From the NCBI RefSeq assembly GCF_011308835.1, contig NZ_JAAOHY010000001.1:1054001-1118000 (forward strand): a DNA stretch of 64,000 bases, given 5' to 3'. This stretch comes from Paracoccus xiamenensis (lineage in GTDB: Bacteria > Pseudomonadota > Alphaproteobacteria > Rhodobacterales > Rhodobacteraceae). Both the position numbers and the translations under genes were made by a program. Below are positions 55,042 through 63,005 of the stretch, in pieces (the first letter of the stretch is position 1; every line of letters starts with the position of its first letter). The notes beneath the pieces were generated by a model. The model was not told the DNA's origin and ran no database searches. It saw only the letters and a list, made by a program, of their open reading frames with translations.

Positions 55042-55860
55042 TCATCTTGGCTGGGCTGACGGGTTTGAACGCGATGTCACAGTCCCTGGCAGCACAATAT
55101 CAGCGAATGGTTCAGGCAGGCGCTTTCCTTTGGACAGGGCCGTCATCACCTGCGCGCGCGTGTGTCGAAGATGCCGCGCGCTTTCAAAGCGCAGCGCGTC
55201 TAACACCCCGTCGCGGGGATGCAGCTCGTGAATCTCGATCAGGTTGACGCGAGATATCCTCCTGCGACCTGCACCGAAAAGGTCACAGTTCGCGCCACGC
55301 GAAACGAGATGCGCCTCCGCGCCATGCCGATAGCGTGAAACACGGCCATTCAGGTGCAGCGAAATCGCATCGCCAATTTTGCGCGCGGTCGCTTGGGAAT
55401 GACCTCGGCTGTGCAGATGATCCCGAACGCGCTCTCCGCCGCTCAGCGCAAAACACGCCTGGCAGAGCTCGGGCTTGTGGCTTTCGGTCAAGCCTAAATC
55501 ATGCAGAATGGCAGCTGCAAAGAAGAGCGACGGGTCGAAGTCGATCCGTTCGTGCCGGGCAAGCAGCGCACCAAACAGATACGTTCGCCAGCTATGCGCC
55601 AGCAATGCCGGTGCATGCGTCTCTTCGGCCAATGCCAGCGCATCTGCGGTCAGCGCATTCATCGGGGGAAGCAGAACTTCGGTATCGGTCCATTCTGGCC
55701 GCAGCAACCCGAGCGTTTCGGTCACGCGATCCCACGAGTCAGCGGCTTTTACGAGGATCAGATTACCAAGCAGCCGCAGCTTCTCGTTCCATACAAGTGC
55801 GCCACGCCCCCCTGCGCCCCAATCCAAACTTCCCATGCCAGTTGCCTGTCTGTGTCCCAT
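55042..55860 (-). CDS. HD domain protein (predicted phosphohydrolase)
   Basis: A 272-residue protein. The HD metal site is spread over HAPALLAHSWRTYLFGALLA (first His), FFAAAILHDLGLTESH (HD pair) and ISLHLNG, as in small HD hydrolases of cyanamide hydratase type. Substrate not predictable. Start taken at ATG 55860, divergent from a TetR gene 52 bases away; ATG 55836 is an alternative. Confidence 0.8.
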   Translation of the reverse strand: MGHRQATGMGSLDWGAGGRGALVWNEKLRLLGNLILVKAADSWDRVTETLGLLRPEWTDTEVLLPPMNALTADALALAEETHAPALLAHSWRTYLFGALLARHERIDFDPSLFFAAAILHDLGLTESHKPELCQACFALSGGERVRDHLHSRGHSQATARKIGDAISLHLNGRVSRYRHGAEAHLVSRGANCDLFGAGRRRISRVNLIEIHELHPRDGVLDALRFESARHLRHTRAQVMTALSKGKRLPEPFADIVLPGTVTSRSNPSAQPR

Positions 55861-55884
55861 TGCGAGTATCGTTCGTCCCGATTA

Positions 55885-55908
55885 TTTATGTACTGATGTG
55901 AACATAAA
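55885..55908. promoter_or_regulatory. Dyad in the HD-protein/TetR divergent promoter
   Basis: TTTATGT and ACATAAA are perfect seven-base arms with a ten-base spacer in the 51-base gap between the two divergent starts. Likely operator for the TetR protein controlling both genes. Confidence 0.6.
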
Positions 55909-55911
55909 TCC

Positions 55912-56541
55912 ATGGATATAAGATTTATGCAAGACAGTACAAAAACAAAAAGGCCACGCGGCCGCCCTCCTGCCTATGATCGTGACGCAGCGCTGCTGGC
56001 GATCACAGAGACGTTCAGAAGGCAGGGCTATTCCGCCACATCGCTGGAGGAGTTGTCCCTGGCAACGGGGATGAACAGGCCAAGTCTTTTTGCCGCGTTT
56101 GGCAACAAGAAGACGATGTATCTTCTGGCGCTCGACGCGTTTCGCAATCGCATGGCGCAAGCAACCGAAGGCGCGCTGTCGGCGCGAATGTCCTTTTCAG
56201 AATCCCTGACGGCATTCTTTGACGCGGCCATCGAACTCTACTGCTCGGGCGAGGCGCGTGGGTGTCTGGTTTTTGGCACAGCCACAGCAGAAGCGCTTGA
56301 GGATCCGGATATCCAGGCCGTCCTTGCAGCGACCCTCAACGACGTAGAGCTGCAGCTGGAGAAGCTGGCCAGCGACACCGTGGCGCGCGGTGAAACCTCC
56401 TGCGCTCCGACAATAGCGGCCAAGATCCTGTCTGCCGTTCTGGCGGATATCGCGCTGCATGCGAGAGCCGGTGTTGACGAAGACGCGCTGAAAAGGCGGG
56501 CGCATGAAATGTTATCGGTGCTGACAACACGACCGCTTTAA
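55912..56541 (+). CDS. TetR family regulator
   Basis: A 209-residue protein: basic N-terminus KTKRPRGRPPAYDRDAAL, then HTH TSLEELSLATGMNRPSLFAA and FGNKKTMYLLAL; the C-terminal domain has the Cys-containing RGCLVFGTATAEALEDPDI, as in the AcrR-like TetR_C_C group. Divergent from the HD-protein gene. Start 55912 or 55927. Confidence 0.9.
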   Translation: MDIRFMQDSTKTKRPRGRPPAYDRDAALLAITETFRRQGYSATSLEELSLATGMNRPSLFAAFGNKKTMYLLALDAFRNRMAQATEGALSARMSFSESLTAFFDAAIELYCSGEARGCLVFGTATAEALEDPDIQAVLAATLNDVELQLEKLASDTVARGETSCAPTIAAKILSAVLADIALHARAGVDEDALKRRAHEMLSVLTTRPL

Positions 56542-56705
56542 CGCTCCGCAGGACCTGCGCAATCATATCAGTTCATTGAAATCTGTTGCGACGTTGAACC
56601 CGCCTGCCGGGATGGCGGGGGAAGAACGAACCGGTCGGCGCTCAGAGGCGCGGCCGGCCAGTCTCCGAAGGGCGGATGGTCCCCGCAACCCCCTTTGGTA
56701 CATAA

Positions 56706-56729
56706 AGAAAAAGGCCCCGCGAGGGACCT
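56706..56729 (-). terminator. Rho-independent terminator (minus strand) left of the 56.8 kb repeat
   Basis: On the minus strand GGTCCC-TCGC-GGGGCC (one G-T pair) is followed by TTTTTCTTT. It would end transcription coming from the TfoX-like gene. The 400-base gap 56542 to 56941 contains only this hairpin and the repeat copy D. Confidence 0.6.
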
Positions 56730-56754
56730 GCTTTCGGGCTTTCGCCAATATAAC

Positions 56755-56818
56755 TGGCGGGCCGAAGCCGACGAAACCGAGAACTACACCTACGCTATAC
56801 CCCTCCAAAGTGATTGAT
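56755..56818 (-). repeat. Island repeat, copy D (left half plus core)
   Basis: Read on the minus strand: ATCACTTTGGAGGGGTATAG, CGTAGGTGTAGTTCTC, CGTCGGCTTCGGCC and core CGCCA (56759 to 56755). Differs from copy A at about eight of 64 positions; beyond the core the sequence (GTTATATTGGCG) is unrelated. On + it reads as NWRAEADETENYTYAIPLQS followed by D and stop. Confidence 0.7.
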
Positions 56819-56941
56819 AAAAAACGGCCCCGGGGCAAGAGCGCCGGGACATTGTTACTGGCGACCCTCCAGCTCTCCACAGGGCAATGTGGAAGTGCGT
56901 TCTCCTCCGGGTCGCGCCGCAGCGGCCTACTTTGCCGGCAG

Positions 56942-57256
56942 TCATCGAACGAAGGCGAGTGCAGCATCGACGAGCTTGCGCCTTAGCGCGTCGTCACCGA
57001 AAGCCGACGGTCCGGCGCGTACCCAACCTTGCATCCGCCGGCCGCGAGAGATCATCGGAACCACGCAAGGCATATCCAGCGCCCAGCCGTCCCGGTCCTT
57101 GCCGATTCTGGCAAGCATCCCATCGTCGCGTGCCGCGCACAACAGATTGCCATCAAGCAGCCAAGCCCAGCCACCGAACATGGCCTTTTCCGTCAATCCA
57201 GACATGTCCCCAAGGTCGCCCCGTAAGATTTCTTCAAGGCCCTCATCGCGCGCCAA
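56942..57256 (-). CDS. TfoX/Sxy N-terminal domain protein
   Basis: A 104-residue TfoX_N-type protein: KAMFGGWAWLLDGNLLCAAR, then DMPCVVPMISRGRRMQGWV with the characteristic cysteine and RPM-like turn, ending in the usual helix. Single-domain members occur widely; a competence role as in Sxy is not implied. Preceded by a 240-base gap with a GAGGGC-hairpin at 57309 to 57325 and no gene. Confidence 0.85.
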   Translation of the reverse strand: MARDEGLEEILRGDLGDMSGLTEKAMFGGWAWLLDGNLLCAARDDGMLARIGKDRDGWALDMPCVVPMISRGRRMQGWVRAGPSAFGDDALRRKLVDAALAFVR

Positions 57257-57496
57257 GACGTGTCTCCCAAATCACGCCGCGAGGCGGCGACTGCTTGTTT
57301 TGTTATACCGAGGGCGTTGCCCTCGCGCCACTAAGGTAAATGGAACTGTCCGGGGGCAATATCCCCAGCCTTCCGTGCGTCCAAGGGGCTTATGCAGGCC
57401 GGGAGATCCCCCTTCACCCCAACTGCTCTTGCTGGTTGCTACCCCCAGTCTCGGCGACGGCGAGAAGTTCAGGTGCGGTCGGCACCACTTTACGGT

Positions 57497-58294
57497 TCAG
57501 TGCTTATCGATGAAAGAGCTGACAAGCTCAAAGTAGCGGCTGTCCTTCTCCGCGTGAACCTGATGGCCACCTGCTTCGATCACATGCATTTCGGTTCCGG
57601 GGATAGCGTCGGCGATCTGTTTCGAGAGCGACAACGGCGTGAGCACGTCCTGATCGCCACAGATGACGCAAGTCGGACGACGGATTGTGCCGAGGCGCGC
57701 CAATTCATCGTGCGCTATGACCATATCGATGCGTTTGATCGCGACGTCGCGTTCCTCAGGCGCCTGAGCGGCGCGATCGATCCACGCTTGGATCATTTCC
57801 GGATTCTCTGCGGCGTATTCCGGGGCGAACAGGATCATGGCGAAAGCGGCATAAACAGTCGGCAAGTCGGCGTGCTCCATCAAATAGCGCAGGACGGAAA
57901 ACTCACGGCGCATATAGGCGTCCGCGCAGGCAAAGGACGAAGTTAACGTCACACTGCGCACCAGTTCGCTATGGTCGAGCGCCATGATCTGAGCGATCGC
58001 GCCACCGGCCGACGAGCCGACAATATGCGCCGGCCCACCGCCGGCATGTCGCAGCACCGCAGCCATGTCCTGAGCATTTTGTGCCATTGTATGGCCATCT
58101 GCCGGCCGAGAACTTTGCCCGGTTCCGCGCTGATCCGGTAGCACCACATGGTAACGCCCGGCAAACCGTTCCACCTGTGGCCACCATGACATCCCAACTC
58201 CACCTAACCCTGCTATAAGCATGACCTTGGGTTTCTCTGGATTGCCCAACAATTGATAGTGGATGGTGGCGTTTTCGACTTCGACATGCGGCAT
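57497..58294 (-). CDS. Alpha/beta hydrolase
   Basis: A 265-residue single-domain hydrolase. Oxyanion region MLIAGLGGVGMSWWPQ, nucleophile elbow GSSAGGAIAQIMAL (Ser), acid in CGDQDVLTP and His in IEAGGHQVHAEKD make a complete triad. Substrate unknown; resembles esterase/lactonase (3-oxoadipate enol-lactonase-like) members. 74 bases downstream of the aldo/keto reductase in the same direction, so likely one operon. Confidence 0.9.
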   Translation of the reverse strand: MPHVEVENATIHYQLLGNPEKPKVMLIAGLGGVGMSWWPQVERFAGRYHVVLPDQRGTGQSSRPADGHTMAQNAQDMAAVLRHAGGGPAHIVGSSAGGAIAQIMALDHSELVRSVTLTSSFACADAYMRREFSVLRYLMEHADLPTVYAAFAMILFAPEYAAENPEMIQAWIDRAAQAPEERDVAIKRIDMVIAHDELARLGTIRRPTCVICGDQDVLTPLSLSKQIADAIPGTEMHVIEAGGHQVHAEKDSRYFELVSSFIDKH

Positions 58295-58368
58295 GAAGGG
58301 AGTCCCTTGCTACGAGTATGGATTGATGCTGATTTTGGTGAACTATTGGAATCTGACGCTGCCACCAT

Positions 58369-59250
58369 TCAGATGGCTCCGGGATCGTCCTCGGGCCTGA
58401 CTGTGGCAATAGCGTTGAGCTCGGCCAGTTGTTGTTCGGGGATGATCAAGTGCTGGGCCGCGAGGTTCTCGCGGAGATGCGCAAGCGAGCCCGTGCCGGG
58501 GATCACCAGTACGTTCGGCGAACGGTGCAATAGCCAGGCGAGCGCCACTTGGCTGGGGGACGCGTCAAGTATTTGCGCGGTTCGCGACAACGCCTCGAAC
58601 TGAAGCGGCTGGAACCCGCCGAGCGGGAAATAGGGAACATAGGCGATGCCGGCGGCGGCCAGTTCGTTGATGAGAGCGTCATCCCCGCGATGGGCCAGAT
58701 TGTAGTGGTTCTGAACACAGGCAATGTCGCACAAGCCCCGTGCTTCCTTGACTTGCTCGTACGTTACGTTGCTTATGCCGATGTTTCGGACCAAGCCCTG
58801 GCGCTGGAGGTCGATCAGCACTGATAGAGGCTCTGCAATTGAACCTTTGACGGGACCATGCTTCGTCCCTGTCATTCGCAGGTTGACGATTTCAAGAACA
58901 TCCAGTCCGAGATTGCGACGATTGTCCTCCACCGCCTTTGACAGGTCTGCGCGCGAGAGCGCCGGCTTCCACGATCCATCGCGGCCGCGCTTGGCGCGGA
59001 TCTTGGTGACGAGAAGCAGATCGTGCGGATAGGGCGACAGCGCTTCACGGATAAGCAGATTGGTGACATGCGGCCCATAAAAGTCGCTGGTGTCGATGTG
59101 ATCGACACCAAGAGCGACCGCTTCGCGCAAGATAATTCGCGCGGCCTCAGGATCGGATGGCGATCCCATCACGCCCGGGCCAGCGAGTTGCATGGCGCCA
59201 TAGCCGATGCGCCGAACCAAATGGGCGCCGAATTTAAACGTCTCTTCCAC
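58369..59250 (-). CDS. Aldo/keto reductase
   Basis: NADPH-dependent oxidoreductase with TIM-barrel fold, 293 residues. DHIDTSDFYGPHVTNLLI holds the Asp and Tyr, LLVTKIRAKRG the Lys. The fourth residue, usually His in a QxH motif, is replaced in IVNLRMTG, as in a subset of bacterial members. C-terminal cofactor site VLVIPGTGSLAHLREN is present. Divergent from a TetR gene at 59330. Confidence 0.92.
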   Translation of the reverse strand: MEETFKFGAHLVRRIGYGAMQLAGPGVMGSPSDPEAARIILREAVALGVDHIDTSDFYGPHVTNLLIREALSPYPHDLLLVTKIRAKRGRDGSWKPALSRADLSKAVEDNRRNLGLDVLEIVNLRMTGTKHGPVKGSIAEPLSVLIDLQRQGLVRNIGISNVTYEQVKEARGLCDIACVQNHYNLAHRGDDALINELAAAGIAYVPYFPLGGFQPLQFEALSRTAQILDASPSQVALAWLLHRSPNVLVIPGTGSLAHLRENLAAQHLIIPEQQLAELNAIATVRPEDDPGAI

Positions 59251-59329
59251 AGATCATGCCTTTCATGCCTTGTTCGCGTGTCGAGGTTCCAATATATGAA
59301 TGATCCTTCACGTTAGGAATTCGCGTTTC

Positions 59330-59962
59330 ATGACCACCCCGGCAGCCACGCTGAAAGCCCGAAAATTACCCGTTCAAGATCGCTCCCGAGCGACGCGGGA
59401 AGCCCTTCATGCCGCGGTGATTCAGGTTTTGGTGCGCGATGGTGTAAGGCAATGCACCACCACCCGGGTGGCGGAGCGGGCCGGTGTTTCGGTGGGCAGC
59501 CTCTATCAATACTATCCCAACCGCGATGCGTTGCTTGCCGACGTGCTGAGCGAGCATCTGACGGGCATAGCAGACGCCATGAGCACGGCGTTGACTTCTG
59601 CATGCGGCAAACCAGTCGCCGAGGTTGCGGCAGCGCTGGTAACATCGTTTCTGGAAACCAAGTTGCGCAATCCCAATGAATCGAGTGCGCTTTACGCTGT
59701 TTCTGAAGAACTCGGCGGCAGCGCGATGATCGCGCAGTTACGTATACGAACGCTCGCGGACATCGCTGATGCCCTGCGATCAGCCCCTGATATTCGTCTC
59801 AATAATCCTGAAATGATTGGGGCAATCGCGTTCGGTGCATTGATAGGGCCGGTGCGATCGGTGCTTGAAGGCCATCTTGCCCGAGATCAAATCCCGGCAA
59901 TAAAGGACGAGTTGATCGTAATGGTGACCGCCTATCTAAAGGCGGCAGGCAATATTTCCTGA
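59330..59962 (+). CDS. TetR family regulator
   Basis: A 210-residue regulator with HTH TTTRVAERAGVSVGSLYQYY and PNRDALLADVLSEH near residues 45 to 80. The C-terminal domain is TetR_C-like. Start ATG 59330 (MTTPAATLKARK). Divergent from the aldo/keto reductase-hydrolase pair and probably its repressor, with 79 bases between. Confidence 0.9.
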   Translation: MTTPAATLKARKLPVQDRSRATREALHAAVIQVLVRDGVRQCTTTRVAERAGVSVGSLYQYYPNRDALLADVLSEHLTGIADAMSTALTSACGKPVAEVAAALVTSFLETKLRNPNESSALYAVSEELGGSAMIAQLRIRTLADIADALRSAPDIRLNNPEMIGAIAFGALIGPVRSVLEGHLARDQIPAIKDELIVMVTAYLKAAGNIS

Positions 59963-59989
59963 ACGGCACCACCATAACCGGAAGCTCAT

Positions 59990-60110
59990 TGCATGCGGCA
60001 AACGGCGGGACATAGGCAATTTTCGGCAGCAACCGGCGGTGTTTGGCGCGCCGGAGACGGCGAAAGTAAGAACCACACCTACTCTATAGCCCCTAAATTA
60101 AGGCAAGAAT
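59990..60110 (-). repeat. Island repeat, copy B (both halves)
   Basis: On + it reads GCATGCGGCAAACGGCGGGA, then CATAGGCAATTTTCGGC, GCCGGCGGTGTTTGGCG-like core (TGGCG at 60044 to 60048) and the left half with AACCACACCTACTCTATAGC. The right half aligns base by base with the 3' flank of tRNA-Ser(GGA) over about 58 bases. Same orientation as that tRNA. One frame is open throughout (RQTAGHRQFSAATGGVWRAG and onward to TGA at 60112). Confidence 0.7.
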
Positions 60111-60245
60111 GAATGGCTACATTGGGTGGAAAGGAGACAAGCAGCTTTCGGCACGGACTTTCGATAATACGGACGCTTTGTTGGCACCGCGCTTCTTCTT
60201 CAACGACACGGTCGAAATAGCACTCATTCGTGAGTTGACGCTGAT
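60111..60245. other. Gap after repeat copy B, no gene recognised
   Basis: Between the repeat and the EamA-type gene. An open minus-strand frame exists, but shows no family features; could be part of the same mobile unit. Confidence 0.3.
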
Positions 60246-61094
60246 TCAGCTGTTCGCGCGCTGACTGAGCCAGATACTGCCAATAATCAATGCGATACCG
60301 GCAATCTGAAGCGGGGTCAGCGTCTGTTCGAGAAAGCTCCATCCGAGCAGCACCGCCGTCAGCGGACTGAGGAACAGGAGCGATGATACGACCGAAGGAG
60401 ATAATCGCCCGATGCCCCGAAACCAGAGTGCGTAGGTAAAAGCCGCTCCGATCAGGCCGAGCCATACCAACCCCAGAAGGTTGGAGAGCGTCGGAACAGG
60501 AATGGAACGTCCGGCGAGCAGAGCAACGGGAAGCAAAAGCAGGCCGCCGGCGGTCAATTGCCAAGCCGTGAAGGTGAGCGGCGATACCGGAGGTCGCCAT
60601 CTGCGCGCCAAAATGCTTCCGAGTGCCATGGAGGTCGCGCCGGCGAGGCCGGCGGCAACACCGATGGCATCGAGCGCGGCGCTGGGTGTCAAAACGAGCA
60701 GGGCAACGCCGCCCATCCCGACAAGGGCGCCGATGATAGCTGATGGCCGCACCGGGCTGGAAAGAAGAAAGGAGGCCAGAAAGACGACGATCAGGGGCTG
60801 CGCCGAGAGCACGGTGCCGGCAACCCCTCCGGGCAACCGGTAGGCCGCGACAAACAGCATGCTCAGGAAAATCGAGATGTTGAGAGCGCCGAGCACGAAT
60901 GCGCGCAACCACCAGATGCCGATCGGCAATTCTCGCACGATCATCATCAGCAGCAGGCCTGCGGGCAACGCCCGCAGCATGGCGACCGTGATCGGAGAGA
61001 ATCCTGGCAAGAATTCTGTCGTCACCATATAGGTGCTGCCCCAGATAACAGGCGCAATCGCAGTCATGGCAAAATCGGTAACATTGGTTTTCAT
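60246..61094 (-). CDS. EamA/DMT-family exporter
   Basis: Drug/metabolite transporter of 282 residues with ten hydrophobic helices in two EamA repeats (IAPVIWGSTYMVTTEFLPG at the start; ITVAMLRALPAGLLLM). Probable efflux of an amino acid or metabolite. Its ATG overlaps the nitroreductase stop by four bases; the two are one operon, divergent from a LysR gene. Confidence 0.92.
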   Translation of the reverse strand: MKTNVTDFAMTAIAPVIWGSTYMVTTEFLPGFSPITVAMLRALPAGLLLMMIVRELPIGIWWLRAFVLGALNISIFLSMLFVAAYRLPGGVAGTVLSAQPLIVVFLASFLLSSPVRPSAIIGALVGMGGVALLVLTPSAALDAIGVAAGLAGATSMALGSILARRWRPPVSPLTFTAWQLTAGGLLLLPVALLAGRSIPVPTLSNLLGLVWLGLIGAAFTYALWFRGIGRLSPSVVSSLLFLSPLTAVLLGWSFLEQTLTPLQIAGIALIIGSIWLSQRANS

Positions 61095-61705
61095 GATATC
61101 TGCAGAACCTCGGAAAGCGGTCGGCGCGGCTTCTGCGGCCAGTTGCCCGGTGCGGCGCGACCGACCGCAAGAAGCATTACGGGTGTCTCATTTCGGGCGA
61201 GGCCGAATTCGCGGGCCACGGCGTCGGCATCGAAGCCGCCCATAAGACCCGACGCAAGATTCATTGCCTCGGCGGCATACATGAGCGTCGCCGCGCCAAG
61301 GGCGGCCGAACGTATCGCCTCATCGCGGGCCGCGCGGGGTTCGGCGTATTGGACCCCCACATTCTCCTGCCAAACCGAAGCCATGTCTTGCGGCATGTGC
61401 CCGGCTTCGACGAACGGGCGCAGCCGGTCGGCAAGGGTTGTATGGTCGGGCGTCTGCCCGCAGATGATGAATGTGACGGCGGCCTCGGAAACCTTGGCTT
61501 GCCCATAGGCCAGTTGGCGCAGCCTCGTCTTCGCATTCTGTGTCCGCGCCGCAATGAAGCGCCAGTTCTGCAGATTGTAGGCCGTCGGCGCGCGCGTCGC
61601 GAGGCGAACGAGTTCTCCGATCTCGGTGTCGGTGAGCCTGTGAGACGCGTCGAATTGATTGGCGGAAACGCGCCGCTCGATAAGGTGGATGGTTGGATGA
61701 GGCAT
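61091..61705 (-). CDS. Nitroreductase family protein
   Basis: FMN-dependent oxidoreductase of 204 residues. Start ATG 61705 preferred because AGGGA lies seven bases upstream; an ATG at 61723 exists. RRVSANQFDASHRLTD and RAPTAYNLQNWRFIAA are the FMN-phosphate and FMN-ring sites, and LGAATLMYAAEAMNLAS and LLAVGRAAPGNWPQ follow family order. Physiological substrate unknown (quinones, nitro compounds or enones). Confidence 0.9.
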   Translation of the reverse strand: MPHPTIHLIERRVSANQFDASHRLTDTEIGELVRLATRAPTAYNLQNWRFIAARTQNAKTRLRQLAYGQAKVSEAAVTFIICGQTPDHTTLADRLRPFVEAGHMPQDMASVWQENVGVQYAEPRAARDEAIRSAALGAATLMYAAEAMNLASGLMGGFDADAVAREFGLARNETPVMLLAVGRAAPGNWPQKPRRPLSEVLQIS

Positions 61706-61776
61706 TGCGAAATTCCCTGACATTGCTTCGCAGATATAGAGAATTCACTTGCTGGACAGAATATGCCGGTATAGAA

Positions 61777-61790
61777 AGATACTCTTATCT
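61777..61790. promoter_or_regulatory. LysR-type operator candidate
   Basis: AGATA-CTCT-TATCT within the 100-base gap between the divergent nitroreductase and LysR genes, 16 bases before the LysR start; fits a partial dyad of LysR-box type. Confidence 0.45.
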
Positions 61791-61805
61791 GGTAGGAACT
61801 AATAA

Positions 61806-62711
61806 ATGGACCGCTTCACAGCGTTGCAGGTGTTTCGGCATGTGGCTGAACTGGGCAGCTTTGCGGAAGCAGCCCGTAAGCTGGGCCTTTCTCCACCCGC
61901 CATCAGCAAGAATGTAGCGGAGCTTGAAGCGCATCTGGGGGTGCGCCTGATCAACCGGACAACACGGCGCATGGCTCTGACCGAGGAAGGCAGGATCTAT
62001 CTCGACTCCGTCACCCGCGGCCTTGATGCGCTGACCGAGGCGGAAACGGCACTCTCGCTTGTCAAGACGTCGCCGTCCGGCACGCTGCGCGTGAGCGCGC
62101 CTATGACTGTCGCCCTCGTGCGATTTTCCGAAGCGATTCCGGAATTCCTCTCGCTCTACCCAGAACTGAAGCTCGACCTGCATCTCGATGACCGCCGGGT
62201 CGACATCGTTCGCGAAGGGTTCGATCTAGCGATACGCGGCAGCGGCAATCTTGAGGATTCAAGCCTGATTGCAAGAAAGCTGGCGGTCATGCCGCATGTG
62301 CTTTGCGCCGCACCGGCCTATTTCAAGCGGCATGGAAAACCGGAAACGCCATCTGATCTGAAAATTCTGGACCACATTCGTTTTCTGTTTGGCGGAAATG
62401 TCGATACCTGGGAATTCAAAAAGAGAGGGCGCACCGAAAGGATCGCCGTCCAGGCGCGCTACTCGGTAACGTCGAGCCTAGCCGTGCGTGATGCGTTGCG
62501 CGGTGGTCTCGGCGTCAGCCTGATTCCACTTCCCTACGTTGCGAAAGACCTGCGGGACGGACGGCTGCAATCGGTCCTGGATGACTGGACAACGACAGAA
62601 ATCACACACTATGCGGTTTATCCATCGCGCCAGCATCTTGCGCCAAAAATCCGCGTCTTCCTCGACTTCCTGATCCAACAGTTTAGTCGTGCCCCGTCAG
62701 CTTTCGAGTGA
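61806..62711 (+). CDS. LysR family regulator
   Basis: A 301-residue protein with N-terminal winged HTH (FRHVAELGSFAEAARKLGLS, PPAISKNVAELEAHLGVRL) and a PBP2_CrgA-like effector domain (GTLRVSAPMTVALVRF, RGSGNLEDSSLIARKL). Divergent from nitroreductase-EamA, its likely targets. Confidence 0.93.
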   Translation: MDRFTALQVFRHVAELGSFAEAARKLGLSPPAISKNVAELEAHLGVRLINRTTRRMALTEEGRIYLDSVTRGLDALTEAETALSLVKTSPSGTLRVSAPMTVALVRFSEAIPEFLSLYPELKLDLHLDDRRVDIVREGFDLAIRGSGNLEDSSLIARKLAVMPHVLCAAPAYFKRHGKPETPSDLKILDHIRFLFGGNVDTWEFKKRGRTERIAVQARYSVTSSLAVRDALRGGLGVSLIPLPYVAKDLRDGRLQSVLDDWTTTEITHYAVYPSRQHLAPKIRVFLDFLIQQFSRAPSAFE

Positions 62712-62810
62712 GCGCAGAAGGTGACCTTCCATGCGGAATGGGGTCGCAAATTGTCGTTCGCTGGCTCTCAAGTTTTATCGGGCTGTAGCGTAGAACTGGC
62801 GGTTGTGCAT

Positions 62811-62879
62811 GCCGATTGGTGGAATGCGGCAAACGACGGCGCATAGGCTATTTTCGGCGGAAATCGGCGGTGTTTGGCG
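62811..62879 (-). repeat. Island repeat, copy C at tRNA-Ser(GGA) 3' end
   Basis: On + it reads AATGCGGCAAACGACGGCGC, ATAGGCTATTTTCGGCGG, AAATCGGCGGTGTTTGGCG, merging into the tRNA CCA end (TGGCG at 62875 to 62879). It aligns with copy B (about 48 of 58 bases by eye) and with copy A. It holds only the right half; the tRNA takes the place of the left half. Confidence 0.7.
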
Positions 62880-62964
62880 GACGGTGAGGGATTCGAACCC
62901 TCGAGACGGTTCCCCGCCTACACACTTTCCAGGCGTGCGCCTTCGACCACTCGGCCAACCGTCC
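62875..62964 (-). tRNA. tRNA-Ser (anticodon GGA)
   Basis: 90 bases with encoded CCA. Acceptor GGACGGT/ACCGTCC, discriminator G, long variable arm, T-loop GGTTCGAATCC and anticodon loop CTGGAAA giving GGA. The 3' end faces the island. It marks the right border; phaR follows on the other side. Confidence 0.95.
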
Positions 62965-63005
62965 GTGCCCGCGCTACCTAACCGGTGTCGCGGGGAACCG
63001 CAAGA

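Noticed and set aside
33397-62964. Whole island as one integrated element excisable between the two tRNA-Ser genes
   Set aside because: The two tRNA-associated core sequences are in inverted orientation, and there is no integrase in between; recombination would invert, not excise.
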